Origin: Cercis canadensis
Lineage: Eukaryota; Streptophyta; Magnoliopsida; Fabales; Fabaceae
Length of the DNA: 64,000 nt
Direction of reading: 5' to 3'
NCBI GenBank assembly: GCA_003255065.1
Contig: QAOA01001066.1
Location: forward strand, 2,225,397 to 2,289,396
Shown here: piece after piece, positions 61,269-64,000 of the stretch
Layout: the number at the start of each line of letters is the position of its first letter
How positions within the stretch are numbered: the first letter of the stretch is position 1
Translations under genes and position numbers: made by a program
Notes under the pieces: model-generated
The model's input: only the letters and a program-made list of their open reading frames with translations
What the model was told of the DNA's origin: nothing
Database searches by the model: none

Positions 61269-61545
61269 TTGGGAGTTTAAAGCATAACTAATTTTTGATT
61301 TTGATACCATTACAAAGATCTCGAAAAATTAGGTAACTCAATATAGATCACATTCTCAAATTATTAACGGAATTTAAATTTAACATGATTAAAAAAATTA
61401 TTTATTTTTTGATATGTTTCCTATATTACTTCGTTTATGCATTTTACAAGAAATTAATTGTTCTAACACATACTGTGTGACTTAATTTTTTGAGATCTTT
61501 GTAATAATACCAAAATTAAAAATTTATTTTACTCTAAACTCCCAA
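61269..61545. mobile_element. TA-flanked inverted-repeat MITE (Tc1/Mariner-like?) 277 bp
   Basis: Long imperfect inverted repeats of about 75 bp: left TTGGGAGTTTAAAGCATAAC, right (opposite strand) TTGGGAGTTTAGAGTAAAAT. Both then contain ATTTTTRATTTTG, ATTACAAAGATCTC and AAAAATTA blocks. TA abuts each end (61267-61268 and 61546-61547), consistent with Tc1/Mariner-type insertion, but TA is common here and superfamily assignment is tentative. No coding capacity. Confidence 0.7.
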
Positions 61546-61547
61546 TA

Positions 61548-62841
61548 AAATGTTTATTCCTTTTTACCTCACCCAAATTGGTGAGGAAGGATATCAACAA
61601 CCTAACTTAAGACAGTTTTGGCTTCGCATGGTAAGGCGAAAGAAAGGTTGAGTAGATGAACCGAACATATATTTGTTTTCAATATTCTTCTTTGGTCATG
61701 GTGCATAATGTCCAAGCTTAACTATTACGTGTTCTTTTTCAAACTTGTCCACATCACTCCTACAAAATAAATTGTATGCTTGCAAATGCGCACATGTTTT
61801 ACATTACTCAAACGTTAGATACACTGAATTTGACAAGATCTTCTCTATTTGCAGAAGAAAAAGGGAAAGGTCAATGAGGTCCGCCACCCTCATAGTCGTT
61901 CCTCGGAGTTGCTCCTCAAGAAAAAGGCTTCATCCTCGGCAAAGCTCTACTAGAAAACAAGACTTTTGTTCAACCTAGTTGATCTCTCCCTTATGTATCT
62001 GTTATGAGACCCATACCCCATAACAATCAATCAGTAAATAATTTCCACAAATTCGGCTTTGAATTTGAAGTCATGATCCTCATGGTAGATCGGGAGGATG
62101 GCCAAGTTTTTCTACTTGACAAGAAATAGGATTCAGAACGAAGGAAACCCATGAAAACCACATGTAGACGTAATTCACTATATTTTTCAAATATATTAAC
62201 TACTAATAAGCCACATATTTAATGTGATTAAGTACTCATTTAAAAACTCTTCTCAAGGAGTCGAACATATTTACCCAGCTGTGATAAAGAAAGAGGTTAG
62301 TAAGTAGTCAGTAATACAAGAATTTAGACATTGAAAGGCTATGTCAAGTGTCTATTTTCAGGAGTTTGCAAACAGTTAGGTTACTACTTCATTATGCAGA
62401 CCAAACCAACTGAAGAAGAATGTAAAGTTGTAAACAGTTCATCACCACTAGTCCAACCCACCATTATATCAAATGCGGGCCAGCTGTGGCCATCATCAAC
62501 TAAACACTTGCTTATGTGCAGCCTAGAAAATATATTGAAAATCTATTAGAGCAGAATCGATGTATAAATACATAAAGACATACTATCCATCTGATAATTC
62601 TTGTTTCCCGGTCAATTGTGTCAGACAAATAATGCAGTTTTCCTGGAAGAAATTCAAGGTAACCAAGCGATGACAGCTATTTAGCATATCTTCAGGCGGT
62701 AACTATTATGAATTTATGATTCCATGGCATCTCATCACACACAACTACCAAAACATACAGCATTGGTAATTATTTACATTAGGCAAAAATGATTATGCGC
62801 AGAGAATGGATAAGTAAAGTTAAGGACAGCTTGTAGTTTCA
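61548..62841. other. spacer upstream of the last gene's 3' end
   Basis: No supported gene. Short frames (61745-61978, 62331-62549) have no recognisable domain. The part nearest 62841 should hold the 3' UTR of the minus-strand gene. Confidence 0.5.
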
Positions 62842-63745
62842 TTACTTGGAACCGCATCTAGCATAGTCTTCTACTCGGGTAACAGCATCCATGAATACAT
62901 CAATTGTCCAATCCTTCAAGTCCTCCTGTAGGAAGCATGTGAGTGAACATCAGCCATTAGCATCTCTGATCTTCCATGTTTGAATTATTATGACCGTAAG
63001 AGGCAACAATCAGTCTAACAAAGAAGAATGACCACATTCAATGCATACACTGTTGAAAACTCACTTAATTTCGGTGAGTCAAAACAATGACTGAGTGCTT
63101 CACTTCAAAATTCTTTCACGCAAAACTCTCAACTCAAATGATCCAAAAAAGTTTATGTGCTAAATCTATATCAAAAGCATCTACATGGTAACTTTATCAT
63201 AGAAACTATATAGGATCCTCTACATGTATTCTCTTATACCGTGTTTACTTATTTAAGCCTGTAGTTTCCTCCTATCTTTTCCAACGATATACTTTTTCAT
63301 TACTTCCACCCATGTTATCTTTGGTTTCCCAACCAGCATTGTGTGTCCATTTGAGTGTCTTAACTAATGATCTCAGCTCCTGATGTTAAGCAGGACAAAA
63401 AACTAGTAGGTTATCATTTCCGTGACAAATAAAAGTGCAGTGCCCAAAATTCACTATCCTGCCATAAATAAGACTAGAAGAGGACGAGTTTGTCAATGGA
63501 TACTTCTGTCAATCACAGATAAACTTGAATTATATCAGAAGCATCATGTGCCTTACCATACGCAATGGTTCTCCAGTTCTTAACCGAGCATTAGGGCGGG
63601 CAAGCTTAGATTCAAAGGGAGTCCTAGGCCTCTCTTCTCGAATCCTTTCCCACTCCTCACGGGTGAGCATTCTTACCGTGCCTTGACCAGCAGGAGCATG
63701 CTTTATCTTGCGCTCAAGTGACTCTTGGGATCTTGATTCATCATA
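62842..63745 (-). CDS. 3' exons of an unrecognised conserved plant protein (partial)
   Basis: Two exons at the C-terminus of a gene that continues to the right: 63745-63557 (63 codons) and 62925-62842 (27 codons plus stop). Both have good GT/AG borders and join in phase 0. The protein part is charged and Arg-rich (SQESLERKIKHAPAGQGTVR, then MLTREEWERIREERPRTPFE) and ends EDLKDWTIDVFMDAVTRVED plus YARCGSK. Low hydrophobicity and regular codon use argue for a genuine soluble protein. I do not recognise the family. The upstream exon(s) lie beyond 63746 or outside the window; nothing clear is visible at 63746-64000. Confidence 0.8.
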
Positions 63746-64000
63746 CTGCCAGTAAAGTACATGTATCAATCAGATTATAACTCAATTTACCAAATAGCAT
63801 ATGCAAACCGATAAGCTAAAACAAAAATGAACAAGGGTCAAAAAATGCAGGTTACATGGATCATAAACATGCCTATATCCACATTGGTCTTCTTAGGTTG
63901 ATCTCCCAGTCCTCAATTGTTCACTTTGTACTTTCATCAAACAATTTAAATGCCATCGGAGTATGAAAAAAAAGAAGCATTCCAGTGCTCTAAATGGGAA

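Overview
This is nuclear DNA from a flowering plant, almost certainly a core eudicot. The genes have many exons, the introns and spacers are AT-rich, two products carry plastid-targeting leaders (acyl carrier protein, ClpC), and several families are plant-specific (ARF, ICE1-type bHLH, PHS1, SCD2). I cannot name the species. Scattered N bases show it is a draft assembly.

Gene layout. A possible 5' end of a minus-strand gene lies at the extreme left edge. Then come a plastid acyl carrier protein (+, 2007-3230), an SCD2-like coiled-coil trafficking protein (+, 4936-11256), a serine carboxypeptidase like SCPL45 (+, 15068-17695), a PHS1-type kinase/phosphatase of microtubule control (+, 19299-26291), the plastid Hsp100 ATPase ClpC (-, 27217-32434), an ICE1/SCREAM bHLH factor (+, 40968-43477), an ARF2-type auxin response factor (-, 45203-49588), and the 3' end of an unrecognised conserved gene (-, 62842-63745). 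I assembled each gene from individual exons. For all seven complete genes the exon lengths sum to a multiple of three and end in one stop, giving proteins of 139, 597, 464, 920, 922, 551 and 858 residues. PHS1 and ClpC converge, and so do ICE1 and ARF2. The genes are unrelated in function and there is no sign of a biosynthetic cluster.

Mobile DNA. The spacers hold several well-bounded non-autonomous elements: a hAT-type MITE (125-664, 7 of 8 bases of target duplication), a PIF/Harbinger-like MITE just upstream of the ACP gene (1242-1703, TAA), a Mutator-type MITE (38512-38899, perfect 9-bp duplication), a Helitron (60385-60995), and a TA-flanked inverted-repeat element (61269-61545). The most notable is a 1.7-kb Pack-MULE at 34876-36594. 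It has a perfect 9-bp duplication, long inverted repeats, and captured pieces of at least two host genes: a polyamine oxidase (PAO5-like, antisense) and a PIP aquaporin (two non-adjacent pieces, sense).

Other points. ARF2 keeps a near-perfect tasiR-ARF target site. ClpC has a GC-AG intron forced by reading frame and a 29-bp minisatellite in another intron. ICE1 has an 87-bp tandem duplication just after its stop. The 12.5 kb between ARF2 and the last gene is gene-poor, AT-rich and TE-rich. It includes a GC-richer, ACGT-element-rich island (56460-57330) that looks like a promoter with no gene attached.
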